Source: Clostridium sp. DL-VIII (lineage in GTDB: Bacteria; Bacillota; Clostridia; Clostridiales; Clostridiaceae). From it: 64,000 nucleotides of DNA. The translations under genes were made by a program, and so were the position numbers. The stretch covers positions 6,413,358 to 6,477,357 of the forward strand of contig NZ_CM001240.1 of assembly GCF_000230835.1 (NCBI RefSeq). Direction: 5' to 3'. The notes under the pieces were generated by a model, which was given only the letters and a program-made list of their open reading frames with translations, did no database searches and had not been told where the DNA came from. Below are positions 45,896 to 55,800 of the stretch, in pieces (the first letter of the stretch is position 1; every line of letters begins with the position of its first letter).

Positions 45896-46387
45896 ATGAT
45901 ATCAATAAGTGTTGCCATAGCTAAAGATAATGTAATCGGAAAAGACAATAAATTATTGTGGCACATCTCAGAAGATTTAAAAAGATTCAAAAAAATTACT
46001 ACTGGGAAAAAAATGATTATGGGAAGAAAAACCTTCGAATCATTACCTGGCGTCTTGCCAAACAGAGAGCACATAATTTTAACTAGAGATAAAAATTTCA
46101 AGGTCGATTCTGATATGGTTAGGATAGTTTATGACTTAAATTCTCTTATCAAGGAATATTCAAGTTCTGAAGAAGAAATCTTTGTTATTGGTGGTGCAGA
46201 AATCTACAAACAGTTTCTTCCTTATGCTGAGAAATTATATCTTACTAAAATAGAAGAAACTTTTGAAGGTGATACTCATTTCCCTGAAATTAATTTTGAT
46301 GAATTCAAAATGGAATATGAGTCAGAACAGTTTGTAGACGAAAAAAATGGTCTTCATTATAAATTTATAGATTTTAAAAAACTTTAA
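45896..46387 (+). CDS. folA: Dihydrofolate reductase
   Basis: A 163-aa NADPH-dependent DHFR. Hallmarks: ISISVAIAKDNVIGKDNKLLWHISEDLKRFKK with the catalytic Asp (SEDL), GRKTFESLP and the FVIGGAEIYKQFLP cofactor motif. The start follows AGGAGG. It is transcribed with thyA, closing the folate cycle of dTMP synthesis. Confidence 0.95.
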   Translation: MISISVAIAKDNVIGKDNKLLWHISEDLKRFKKITTGKKMIMGRKTFESLPGVLPNREHIILTRDKNFKVDSDMVRIVYDLNSLIKEYSSSEEEIFVIGGAEIYKQFLPYAEKLYLTKIEETFEGDTHFPEINFDEFKMEYESEQFVDEKNGLHYKFIDFKKL

Positions 46388-46508
46388 TCTTTAAATTACC
46401 TAAACAACTCAAGTTATGATTTCAAACGAGAATGGTGAATTCAATGAATAAATCAAATTCGAAACTGTAAATTATTAACTGCGAACTATTTCAAGGGGGG
46501 TTTTATAT

Positions 46509-47396
46509 ATGAAATTAATAACTTTTAAGTACAATAGCAAAGAGCAAGTAGGTATTTTATCTAAAAATGAGGATCAAGTCTATCCACTTGAAGCTCTTGG
46601 GATAAATTATAACTCTATGAATGATTTGATTGAAAATATAACAGATCAGGAGATGACAGTATTAAAAACAGAGATAGAAAAGGACAATAATAAAGATGGA
46701 ATTTCTGTTAATAATATTGAAAAAATGGCTCCTATACCTGTTCCTAAGCAAGATATCATCTGTTTAGGTATAAATTATATAGAGCATGCAAAAGAATCAG
46801 CTAGATATAAGAAGGAAGCTTTTGAAAAAGACAGAGAAGATGCTATATATTTTTCAAAAAGAGTTAACGCTGCAATTGGAGATGGAGCTTACATACCTAG
46901 CTATCCTGAACTTGTAGACAGCTTAGATTATGAAGCTGAACTTGCAGTAATAATTAGTAAGGATGCTAAAAATATATCTGAAAATGATGCTTTTAATTAT
47001 GTATTCGGATATACAATAATAAATGATGTAAGTGCTAGAAACGTTCAAACCAAACATAAGCAATGGTATTTTGGTAAAAGCTTAGACGGTTTTACGCCAA
47101 TGGGGCCTTCAATTGTCACTAAGGATGAATTTGACACTCCACCCGTACTAAAAATATGTTCAAGAGTTAATGGTGAGTTAAGACAAAATAGTACGACAGA
47201 TCTTATGATAACTTCTATTGAAGAAGTAATTCATGAATTATCTCAAGGAATGACCTTAAAGGCTGGAACTATCATATCAATGGGTACACCTGCCGGAGTG
47301 GGTATGGGCTTCACTCCTCCAAAATTTTTAAAGCCTGGAGATGTGGTTGAATGTGAAGTTGAAGGCATAGGCTGCCTTAAAAATACTATTGAGTAA
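46509..47396 (+). CDS. Fumarylacetoacetate hydrolase-family protein
   Basis: A 295-aa FAH-family enzyme: small N-terminal domain (to about 75), then the catalytic fold with metal ligands in the E-x-E motif (DYEAELAVII) and Asp in INDVSARN. HAKESARYKKEAF and TPAGVGMGF are typical of the acylpyruvase/oxaloacetate decarboxylase group. The substrate cannot be read from sequence. It lies 120 bp after folA with its own AAGGGGGG site and a terminator downstream. Confidence 0.85.
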   Translation: MKLITFKYNSKEQVGILSKNEDQVYPLEALGINYNSMNDLIENITDQEMTVLKTEIEKDNNKDGISVNNIEKMAPIPVPKQDIICLGINYIEHAKESARYKKEAFEKDREDAIYFSKRVNAAIGDGAYIPSYPELVDSLDYEAELAVIISKDAKNISENDAFNYVFGYTIINDVSARNVQTKHKQWYFGKSLDGFTPMGPSIVTKDEFDTPPVLKICSRVNGELRQNSTTDLMITSIEEVIHELSQGMTLKAGTIISMGTPAGVGMGFTPPKFLKPGDVVECEVEGIGCLKNTIE

Positions 47397-47473
47397 AAAT
47401 CAAAACTTAGTTACTCAAACAAGCTTATCAAAACATATATAAATTAAGTTTAAATACTAAATGAAAAGAAAAT

Positions 47474-47502
47474 GAGGGTATTTCATCGCTGAAATGCCCT
47501 CA
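47474..47502. terminator. Bidirectional terminator
   Basis: GAGGGTATTTCA and TGAAATGCCCTC form a 12-bp-arm hairpin with a TCGC loop. The leftward side has TTTTCTTTTC, the rightward side ACTTTCTT. It separates the plus-strand FAH gene from the minus-strand SRP RNA. Confidence 0.8.
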
Positions 47503-47585
47503 CTTTCTTATCCTATTGTGTCCTATGTTAATCCTATTGAAGAATAACCTAATTTAATTCTTAATGAAAATAAATATTTAAATAA

Positions 47586-47854
47586 ACCATGCACCTCGCT
47601 TCGTTATTAGTTTTCTATACGTTACTCCTGCAGTTAGCTCAGACCAGATTGATCCACGGCACATGAAAGAAACCACTTATCGCTGCTTCCTTCCGGATCT
47701 GACGAGGTTCATGGGCTTCCATTGCGTGGGACCCAGTCATCAACACCACTTACAAGAGTCGGACTATAAATCGCTAATACCTAAGCGAGGAATTCAATCC
47801 TGCTATAGCGGATTGCAGGTTACAGGGCACCGCTGACTCCCCATCTAGCATGGC
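47586..47854 (-). ncRNA. ffs: Large signal recognition particle RNA
   Basis: The minus strand carries the conserved SRP helix-8 tip (AGATCCGGAAGGAAGCAGC) flanked by GAACCTCGTC and GATAAGTGG, with the Alu-type 5' domain (GGGGAGTCAGCGGTGCCCTG) upstream. The ends pair: CCATGC near 47853-47848 with GCATGG at 47592-47587, giving about 269 nt, the size of the Bacillus/Clostridium 6S-type SRP RNA. It scaffolds Ffh for co-translational membrane targeting. The exact ends are inferred from pairing. Confidence 0.92.
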
Positions 47855-47876
47855 AATGGTGGAATGTCGAGGGTTT

Positions 47877-47893
47877 GAACCTCAGAAATTTCT
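47877..47893 (-). other. tRNA T-arm-like remnant beside the SRP RNA
   Basis: On the minus strand GAGG, TTCAAAC and CCTC form a T-arm-like hairpin, followed by ACATTCC and ACCA. No matching anticodon or D arm precedes it. It may be a tRNA relic or chance. Confidence 0.25.
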
Positions 47894-48159
47894 TTCATAA
47901 GAAAATCCCCGCCCCCAAAGTGGACGCCAAACCATATTATCATTGCCTTCTATCAAAATAATGTAATCTATTATAACCACTAATTATTAATATTCTTCTC
48001 AAAAATCATATTTTTATTAATGAATATTTCCTACACATTTTTTGACACTTGTTAATAATAACACATAAACTCTTTAAATTCAAGAATATTATCTCTTTCT
48101 TTAAATTAAATTTATTCCATACTTGGTATAACCTTTTGAAAAATAAAAAAATCATATTT

Positions 48160-48723
48160 TTATTCTTCTTCAACTAGAACAATATGCTCCTTTTCAACAC
48201 CTGCTAAAGCTTCAAAAATTTTAAATAACTTTTCATTACTTACTTCATACTTATATCTTTCATAATAACTTACCGCATGTTCTTCTTTCAGCTTTGCTAA
48301 CTCTAAAAGAGCTCTATCTGTGTCATATCTATCATAACTTACCTTACTTAAGTTAGGTGCTTCTTTAAAGCCCCCTAGTCTCTGATGTATTCTAGAATGA
48401 AATATTTCTATTTTGGCTAATGCTTCAAATACCCTCTTTACTTCAACATCTTTAGCCATATTTGCTGCTGTATTATAAAAATCACCATTAAAAAGTTCAA
48501 GTTTAACAGCATGGTCTAAGATCTTTAAGGTCTTTTCATCAAGCACACTACTCTCTAAATTAATAATTTCGTTTTCATCACTTAAATACTCATGCCCTAC
48601 TCCACAAAATGGACAATATATAATGTTATCCTTTGAGTTTTTATTAAGGAACGCTGATTCATTATAATTATAGTTCCTTTCATTTATGTCCATACCACAT
48701 ATTTTGCACTTCAAATAATTCAC
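48160..48723 (-). CDS. Rubrerythrin-like ferritin-family protein
   Basis: A 187-aa protein with an N-terminal zinc ribbon (CKICGMD, then YCPFCGVGH, residues 5-45) and a ferritin-like four-helix region whose Glu/His pattern (KLELFNGDFYNTAA, ALAKIEIFHSRIH, LKEEHAVSYYERY, ALAGVEKEHIVL) supplies diiron ligands. Normal rubrerythrins carry the rubredoxin at the C-terminus; this N-terminal order resembles reverse rubrerythrin. A role in oxygen or peroxide defence is likely. Its own promoter region is short. Confidence 0.75.
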   Translation of the reverse strand: MNYLKCKICGMDINERNYNYNESAFLNKNSKDNIIYCPFCGVGHEYLSDENEIINLESSVLDEKTLKILDHAVKLELFNGDFYNTAANMAKDVEVKRVFEALAKIEIFHSRIHQRLGGFKEAPNLSKVSYDRYDTDRALLELAKLKEEHAVSYYERYKYEVSNEKLFKIFEALAGVEKEHIVLVEEE

Positions 48724-48772
48724 CGCCTCTAGATTTTATAAGGTATGTATATTATATTGGATTTTTTTCATT

Positions 48773-49150
48773 CTATACAATTACCCTGCATAATAGCCTT
48801 GCTAAAACAACTCCTCCTAAGCTTAAAAATACGTTTAAACAAACATTGAGCATTCCAAGGATATATCTCCCATCACTCATTAAAGTTATTGTTTCTAAGC
48901 TAAAGGTAGAAAAGGTTGTAAGGCCTCCCATAATTCCTGTAGTTAAAAAAAGTTTTAAATTAGGCGATATTAAATCTGTTGACATGCTAAGCTCTGCTAT
49001 CATTCCTATTAAAAAACCGCCAACTACATTTACAATTAATGTTCCAATTGGTAAACTTGAATTCATCATCTTTGCTGACTGCATAGTAACTATATATCTG
49101 AGTATTGCTCCTATGCAGCCCCCTATTCCTACGTAAATTATTTTTTGCAA
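48773..49150 (-). CDS. crcB: CrcB/FluC-type fluoride channel subunit
   Basis: A 125-aa four-TM protein with the Fluc signature GGLTTFSTFSLE and the N-terminal GGCIGAILRY. Two copies form an antiparallel dimer exporting fluoride; only one gene is present, so a homodimer is expected. The start is TTG behind AAAGGGGTG. I see no fluoride riboswitch upstream. Confidence 0.9.
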   Translation of the reverse strand: MQKIIYVGIGGCIGAILRYIVTMQSAKMMNSSLPIGTLIVNVVGGFLIGMIAELSMSTDLISPNLKLFLTTGIMGGLTTFSTFSLETITLMSDGRYILGMLNVCLNVFLSLGGVVLARLLCRVIV

Positions 49151-49236
49151 ATTAACACCCCTTTGTTCAGTTTACAGTTTACAATTAACAGTTTTCTAGA
49201 ACTTTCTATGTGATCTTCATCTTCAACTCTTAACCT

Positions 49237-49899
49237 CTAACTGTTTTTAATTTTTCTACTTAATATTTTAATTATTATTGTAAATATTACAAGCACTGCT
49301 ACTATTAACCCAAGCTCTATAGCAAAAAGTTCCTCTGGTAAGGCATTTATTATAGGATCAATGGCTGGATCAAAAATCCAATAGTTATTTCTAAAGAATA
49401 TCTTATGAAAAAAATAAAAAGTCTTATCAAAATCGATCGCAGCGCTTACAGAAACAAATATGAATATTAAAGCTATGATATTTGTACTTTTACTAAAATT
49501 ATTTATAAGATTTTTCCTAAATCCATCATTTTTCTTTGATAATATCTTAATAATCATTACTATAACAAAAGCAATACTGAAGATATATAAAGCTATAAAT
49601 ATCCGTTTTACCTCATAAAAATGAATCTGTGCAAAATTACTTATAGGTATAGTATTAAACTTTAATTCATTAATAAATGGATTTTGAACATAATAAACTG
49701 CTCTTTTATAATTATCCATCAGAACTTCTGCTGATAATCCAGTATATTGAATCAGATCATATTTAAATATAACATACTTATATATGTCTGTTATATTTAA
49801 AACAATTAAAACAGCAATAGAAATAATAGATATAGCATAAAATATATGAATTAAAATTTGTGATGTTCTTTTTAATATGTTTGAATTTAAATTATTAAT
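49237..49899 (-). CDS. DUF1461 (TIGR01906-like) integral membrane protein, probable ATT start
   Basis: The first ATG (49719) gives 160 aa without an N-terminal membrane helix and no ribosome binding site. The frame is open upstream to a stop at 49908-49906 and encodes a clear TM segment (ILIHIFYAISIISIAVLIVL). The only strong site, AAGAGG at 49909-49914, is 9 nt before an ATT codon at 49899. Starting there gives 220 aa with four TM segments and a C-terminal LPEELFAIELG motif, the usual length of the family. A start at ATA or a sequencing error are alternatives. Function unknown. Confidence 0.6.
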   Translation of the reverse strand: MNNLNSNILKRTSQILIHIFYAISIISIAVLIVLNITDIYKYVIFKYDLIQYTGLSAEVLMDNYKRAVYYVQNPFINELKFNTIPISNFAQIHFYEVKRIFIALYIFSIAFVIVMIIKILSKKNDGFRKNLINNFSKSTNIIALIFIFVSVSAAIDFDKTFYFFHKIFFRNNYWIFDPAIDPIINALPEELFAIELGLIVAVLVIFTIIIKILSRKIKNS

Positions 49900-49930
49900 A
49901 TAAATTCACCTCTTTCTTGTAAGCTTGAAA

Positions 49931-49964
49931 TAAAACCATTTATAATTATAAATTATAAATGGTT
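49931..49964 (-). terminator. Terminator of the cheX pair
   Basis: AAAACCATTTATAA and its inverse TTATAAATGGTTTT form a 14-bp stem just downstream of the 155-aa CheX-like gene. Confidence 0.8.
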
Positions 49965-49985
49965 TTATATGTATATTAAAATATA

Positions 49986-50453
49986 TTAAATTGTATTTTT
50001 CTCCATAGATATGTTAACCTCAATGGTCATATCTCCTACTCCCATTGTTACACAAACAACCTTGTCCGAGCTTGCATTTGCAGTAAATTTTCCATGTACA
50101 AGAGTTGGCGTAGAAATATTTATTGTAATATTATCTTGTGAAAAATTAGTTGCTACATTTGCAGTCAGCATATTAGTTAATTCTGAAATTGCACTTTGTG
50201 CTAATTCATCAAAATCATTTACTGGCATACCCATCATCATTGTTGATGCAATCTTTTTTGCATCCTCTATGCTTAGTCCATAAATGATATTTCCTTTTAT
50301 ATCTCCAATAATGCCAAGAATAATAACAACTCCTGGACTTTCAATAAATCTTCCTTTAAGACTCATGCCTTTCTTTTCCACATTAGACAGTCCTAATTGC
50401 GGCATAACATTTGTAAAGGCATTTAATATAGGATTTATATAATTGACATCCAT
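49986..50453 (-). CDS. CheX-like chemotaxis phosphatase
   Basis: A 155-aa CheX/CheC-family protein. The INPILNAFTNVMPQLG start, GIIGDIKGNIIYGLS and the phosphatase helix with E-x-x-N (LAQSAISELTNML) match CheX, which dephosphorylates CheY-P. It overlaps the CheY-CheX fusion gene by 19 bp, so the two are co-translated and probably act together. It is not in a large chemotaxis operon. Confidence 0.82.
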   Translation of the reverse strand: MDVNYINPILNAFTNVMPQLGLSNVEKKGMSLKGRFIESPGVVIILGIIGDIKGNIIYGLSIEDAKKIASTMMMGMPVNDFDELAQSAISELTNMLTANVATNFSQDNITINISTPTLVHGKFTANASSDKVVCVTMGVGDMTIEVNISMEKNTI

Positions 50454-51310
50454 TCCCCTTCACCTCTTCCAAAACCTATGCTTATTGATAAATCTCCAAA
50501 TTGAGTTTCAACATTTGCAGCATAAGTTATTTTCAATTCTCCCTTTGAAATACTAATTGATTCTCCATGGAATGTAGTTGGTGGTGCAACCCTTAATCCA
50601 AATACTTTGTTCTTTTTATTTAACATTGAGCATGCGTTCCCTGCGGCCATATTAGCTACTTCAGACATAACATTAAGCATTTCCTCATTGTTTTTGATTT
50701 CTCTCTTTAACAATTTTTTTGCTAAATTCTCTGCTGTCTCAAATGGCATGTCAAAAATAATTCTGCCTGAATATTTTCCTATGATACCCATGACAATTGA
50801 AATTCCTTGACTGACTTTTTCCTCATTATCGTTATTTTCATTAACAATTTCCGGAACAGTCTTAGTAAGTCTATTCAAAACATCTTTTATCGCTTCTTTA
50901 AACACTGAAGAATACATTCCATCTAATTCTGCAAATAATTCTTCATCTGCCATTACTCTATTAATTAATAAAGTTAGCTCCTCTGCATCTACTGGTTTTT
51001 GAGCATATCCACTCACATGAATTTTTTTTGCTTTCTTTACAATTTCATCATCCATCATAGAACTAACAATTATTACCTTGATATTTGGGTCGATTTTATG
51101 TATTTCTTTTGTACATTCAAACCCATCAGTTCCTGGAATAGTCATATCCATTGTCACTAAGTCCGGTTTTGTGCTAGTTACAACTTCAATTGTTTCCTCT
51201 AAAGAACTTGCTTCTCCTACAACGTTGAATCCATTTTCCGTCAACAAATCCCTCAATAAAGCAATTTGAAAAGGTGAGTCATCAACTATTACAATATTCA
51301 CATTTTTCAT
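50435..51310 (-). CDS. CheY-CheX fusion response regulator
   Basis: A 291-aa protein: receiver domain (1-120; D11/D12 region IVDDS, phosphoacceptor in LVTMDMT, K in GYAQKPVD) fused to a CheX-like domain (about 130-291; IVMGIIGKYSGRIIFDM, with E-x-x-N in LNVMSEVANMAAGN). A receiver joined to its own phosphatase suggests a self-limiting signal or a phosphate sink. It pairs with the overlapping stand-alone CheX. Confidence 0.85.
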   Translation of the reverse strand: MKNVNIVIVDDSPFQIALLRDLLTENGFNVVGEASSLEETIEVVTSTKPDLVTMDMTIPGTDGFECTKEIHKIDPNIKVIIVSSMMDDEIVKKAKKIHVSGYAQKPVDAEELTLLINRVMADEELFAELDGMYSSVFKEAIKDVLNRLTKTVPEIVNENNDNEEKVSQGISIVMGIIGKYSGRIIFDMPFETAENLAKKLLKREIKNNEEMLNVMSEVANMAAGNACSMLNKKNKVFGLRVAPPTTFHGESISISKGELKITYAANVETQFGDLSISIGFGRGEGEWMSII

Positions 51311-51499
51311 AATTACACCTACCCTTTATCATAAGATATAGTCGATCCACATAAGCTGAATATGATAATTATTTTTGTATATCTAATTCCATTAAATTGT
51401 GAATAAACCTATAATAATATTATATTTTAAAATTCAACATTGCTCAACAAAATTTAGTATTTTAATAATAAAAATTCACTTTTTACAAATTATTCAAAT

Positions 51500-52540
51500 C
51501 TAACTTTCAGGCTTATCCTCTCTCTTTTTTTCCGTTAATGGCACCCCGATTATATCTAAAATAAACATAAATATAGGTATTCCAATAACCAGACCTAAAA
51601 CTCCACCAATATGCTCTGACACTATAAGTATGCTTAAAGTATAAAATATAGGCATCTTGGTTTTAGATGACATTAACTTTGGATTTAATATGTAAGCTTC
51701 AAAAGCATGCAGTATTGCAATCATAATAAGGACATACACCACATCTATAAGTCCACCATAATTAAATGCTACTATACTTAATGGTACCAATGATATGATC
51801 ACTCCAGCTACAGGAATAAGTCCAAGTAACATCACCATCATGCCAAAACCTAATAAATGTGGAAAACCTATTATAGATAAGCCTATAACAGAAAGCATTC
51901 CATTAACGGTTGCTATGATGATTTGTACCTCAATAACTTTACCAAAAGATGAAATGAATTTTCTACCGAAGAATTCCATTTCATTAAATATTGGTCCTAT
52001 TTTACTTTGTTTAAACTTACCTGAAAACTTTATGACTGTTTGCTTTTCTAAAAGCAAGAAGATACTTAAAATTAGAGCTACTACAATATTAAACCCTATT
52101 CTTCCTATATTAGATAATGACGATACGATATAGTTTATACCCTCTGTTGAAAAAATTGTTCCATAGACTTGATTAAGTTTTTCCTTTGCAAAATTAATAA
52201 TTTCATTGTCCTGAGGAGTAGAATATATTTTATTTATCTGCCAAATAACCTGTTTAAATTCATGAATCACTAATGGTAGAAAATCTATTGCTACTACAAA
52301 TAACATTGCTGTTACTAATAACGACACCGTGAGTATTGTAACTCTATAATTAATCCTTATTGTCCCTTCCAACTTACGTATTAAAAATTTTGAAACACTA
52401 TCAATTAAATACGTGAATACAAAAATTAAGAGCATAAGGCTAATCATACTTTCCATTAAATATAAAAATATGAATATTAACAAAAATGTTATTACTCGCT
52501 TGAATGTCTGACTTTTTAGAATCTGCATCATATTCGGCAT
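51500..52540 (-). CDS. AI-2E-family (PerM-like) permease
   Basis: A 346-aa membrane protein with seven to eight TM segments and the family pattern: two N-terminal TMs (RVITFLLIFIFLYLM), a long middle loop, and the C-terminal GFPHLLGFGMMVMLLGLIPVAGVIIS motif. The family exports diverse substrates, and AI-2 transport is proven only for a few, so the substrate is open. It is monocistronic. Confidence 0.82.
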   Translation of the reverse strand: MPNMMQILKSQTFKRVITFLLIFIFLYLMESMISLMLLIFVFTYLIDSVSKFLIRKLEGTIRINYRVTILTVSLLVTAMLFVVAIDFLPLVIHEFKQVIWQINKIYSTPQDNEIINFAKEKLNQVYGTIFSTEGINYIVSSLSNIGRIGFNIVVALILSIFLLLEKQTVIKFSGKFKQSKIGPIFNEMEFFGRKFISSFGKVIEVQIIIATVNGMLSVIGLSIIGFPHLLGFGMMVMLLGLIPVAGVIISLVPLSIVAFNYGGLIDVVYVLIMIAILHAFEAYILNPKLMSSKTKMPIFYTLSILIVSEHIGGVLGLVIGIPIFMFILDIIGVPLTEKKREDKPES

Positions 52541-52810
52541 TATTATTACTCCTTACATATCTTGTGATTTAAGTTTAAATAAACAACATAATATCTCAAA
52601 TTTTTCTATAAATTTCTCTACTTTTATACTAACAGTTTTATTTTTCTATGTAAATAAATTTGAAATATTTACATCTTATTATATTTTCCATTATAAAAGA
52701 CCTTTAAACACACTATAGATATATAAATTAGGAACTTGATTTTTTACTTGTAATTTCTATATTATTATAAATTAATCAAATGCCTGTATATAGTTATGAG
52801 TGATAAGTAA

Positions 52811-52879
52811 AAGCTGCTCCAAAAGCACCATGAAAATCAAAACTTTTAGTTGAATTTCTTAACTTTTGAAGCAGCCTTT
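52811..52879 (-). terminator. Terminator of pyc
   Basis: AGCTGCTCCAAAAG and CTTTTGAAGCAGCC pair with a long AT-rich loop; T-rich sequence follows leftward. It lies just past the pyruvate carboxylase stop. Confidence 0.65.
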
Positions 52880-52891
52880 TATTTAACAATA

Positions 52892-55800
52892 TTATTTTAT
52901 TTTTACTAGTAATTCACCGGTCTTAACTTGTTGTCCTTCACTTACCAGTACAGTTTCAACAGTTCCTGTGGTAGATGCGACAATATTTGTTTCCATCTTC
53001 ATTGCCTCTATTACAAGTAAGCTGTCTCCTTCTTTTACACTGTCCCCTTCTTTTGCAAGTACCTTGATTATGGTTCCTGGGATACTTGCTCCAACTTCTA
53101 GTTTATTATCAGGATCAGCCATCTTAGATAAATCATCCTTACCTGAATTACTGATAATTCTTTCAGTTTTATCTTTTATTTTTATTTCTCTTCTATTTCC
53201 ATTGATTTCGAAATCTAAGGTTCTATTTCCTTCAGCATCAAGATCTCCTATTTTAACTAATTGGACAATCATAGTCTTTCCTTCTGCTATTTCAATTTCA
53301 CTGGTTTCTCCCTCTGCAAGTCCATGGAAGAATACATCACTACCCATACGGCTTACATCACCGTACTCTAATATAGATTTTATATATGCTTCAAATACAT
53401 CTGGATATAATGCATAACTTATTACATCTTTTTTGCATGGTGTGAACTTATACTTTTCTTTTAAGTATGTTTCAATCTTTCCAAAGTCTTCTGGTGGTAA
53501 TAATTCACCTGGTCTAACAGTTATAGCCTCTTCTCCTTTTAATACAATTTCTTGTAAATCCTTAGGGAAACCGCCTTCTGGCTGACCCATCATTCCTTTG
53601 AAATATGAAACTACAGAATCTGGGAAGGCCATATTCTTAGCCTTTTCAACTATATTCTGAGGAGTTAAATCATTCTTAACCATAAAGATAGCTAAATCTC
53701 CAACCATTTTTGATGATGGAGTAACCTTGATTATGTCTCCAAGCATATCATTTACATCTTTATACATGTATTTTACATCATTAAATCTATGTCCAAGACC
53801 AAAGCTTTCAACTTGTGGCTTTAAGTTTGAATATTGTCCACCAGGAATTTCAAATTTGTAAATTTCAGCACTTCCTGATTTTAAGTCTGATTCAAACTGG
53901 CTGTATACTGGTCTTACTGTATCCCAATAATCAGATATCTTTTGAATTCCGCTTAAGTGAATACCTGTATCTCTATCTGTATTACGAAGAGCAGCAACAA
54001 TTGAGTTTAAAGCCGGCTGACTTGTAAGTCCTGACATACCATTAAAGGTTGTATCAACAATATCAACTCCTGCATCTGCTGCCATTAATACTGTCGCAAC
54101 ACCATTACCAGTAGTATCATGAGTATGAAGATGAATAGGAATTGAAACTTCATTCTTAAGTGCAGTTATAAGCTTCTTAGCCGCATAAGGTTTAAGTAGC
54201 GCTGACATATCCTTTATCGCAAGAATATGAGCTCCCATTTTTTCAATTTCCTTAGCTTTATTCACATAGTACTCTAAGCTATATTTGTCTCTTTTTTCAT
54301 CTAAAATATCTCCAGTATAGCATAATGCAACTTCAGCTACCTTATTACATTTTAATACTTCTTCTAAAGATACCTCTATACCTTTCAGCCAGTTAAGAGA
54401 ATCAAAAATTCTAAATACATCTATTCCGCTTTCAGCTGATTCTTTTATAAATTCTCTTATAACATTATCAGGATAATTCTTATAACCTACACCATTTGCT
54501 CCTCTAACAAGCATTTGGAACATTACATTCGGAATTCTCTTTCTTAAAGATTCAAGTCTCTTCCATGGAGATTCCTTTAAGAATCTATAAGCAGTATCAA
54601 AAGTAGCTCCTCCCCACATTTCAAGTGAGAACAAATCATTTCCAAAAACTGCTGTTGCCTTTGCAATATTCTTCATGTCCTGAGTTCTAACACGAGTAGC
54701 CATTAAGGACTGCTGAGCATCTCTCATAGTTGTATCTGTAAGAAGCAGTTTCTTCTGATTTTTTATCCATTTAACTACGCCTTCTGGACCTTCTGCATCT
54801 AAAATCTGCTTAGTTCCACTTAATCCTTCTACAGATGTTATAGCTGGAATATCTGGCACATCATATTCTTTCTTAGTACCTTTAGTTTCATTTACGATCT
54901 TTTCACCAATGAATTTTAGTACCCTGTACTCTTCATCACTTCTAGGTCTTATATCAAATAATTGTGGATTATTTGCTATAAAGTTAGTATCACATTCACC
55001 TTTTTTAAAGGTTTCATTATTTAACACATTGATTAAAAAGTCTACATTGGTTTTAACACCTGAAATTGTAAGCTCCTTAATTGCACGTATGGATTTTCTA
55101 ACAGCATCATCAAAAGTTCTTGCATATGCAGTACTCTTTACAAGTAAACTGTCATAATATGGGCTTATTACTGCGCCACTATATCCATTTCCTCCATCAA
55201 GTCTTATACCAAAACCTGAACCTGTTCTGTAAACATCAATTTTACCTGTGTCTGGTGAAAAATTATTTGCAGGATCTTCTGTAGTTATTCTACATTGGAT
55301 TGCATATCCTCTTGGCTGTATATCGTCTTGAGAATGTACCCCTACCTCTGCAGAGCCTAACTCATAGCCTTCTGCTATTAAAATCTGGCTTTGAACTATA
55401 TCAATTCCAGTTACCATTTCAGTAATTGTATGTTCAACCTGGATTCTTGGATTCATTTCTATAAAGTAATGATTTCCGTGCATATCAACTAAGAACTCTA
55501 GAGTTCCTGCACTTCTATAACCTACAGATTTAGCTATTTTAAGTGCATCCACGCAGATTTCTTCTCTTTTTTCTTGTGTAAGCGATAATGCTGGAGCAAT
55601 TTCGATAACCTTTTGGTGTCTTCTTTGAATAGAGCAGTCTCTTTCATAAAGATGTACTATGTTACCATACTTATCTCCAAGTACTTGTATTTCAATATGC
55701 TTTGGTCCTTCTATGTATTTTTCAATGAACATATCATCATTACCAAAAGCTTTCTTTGCTTCATTCTTAGCATTTCTAAAAGAAGGTAGAAGCTCATTTT

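Noticed and set aside
49151..49236. Fluoride riboswitch upstream of crcB
   Set aside because: The 86-bp leader lacks the conserved GGCGAUGG-type pseudoknot elements.
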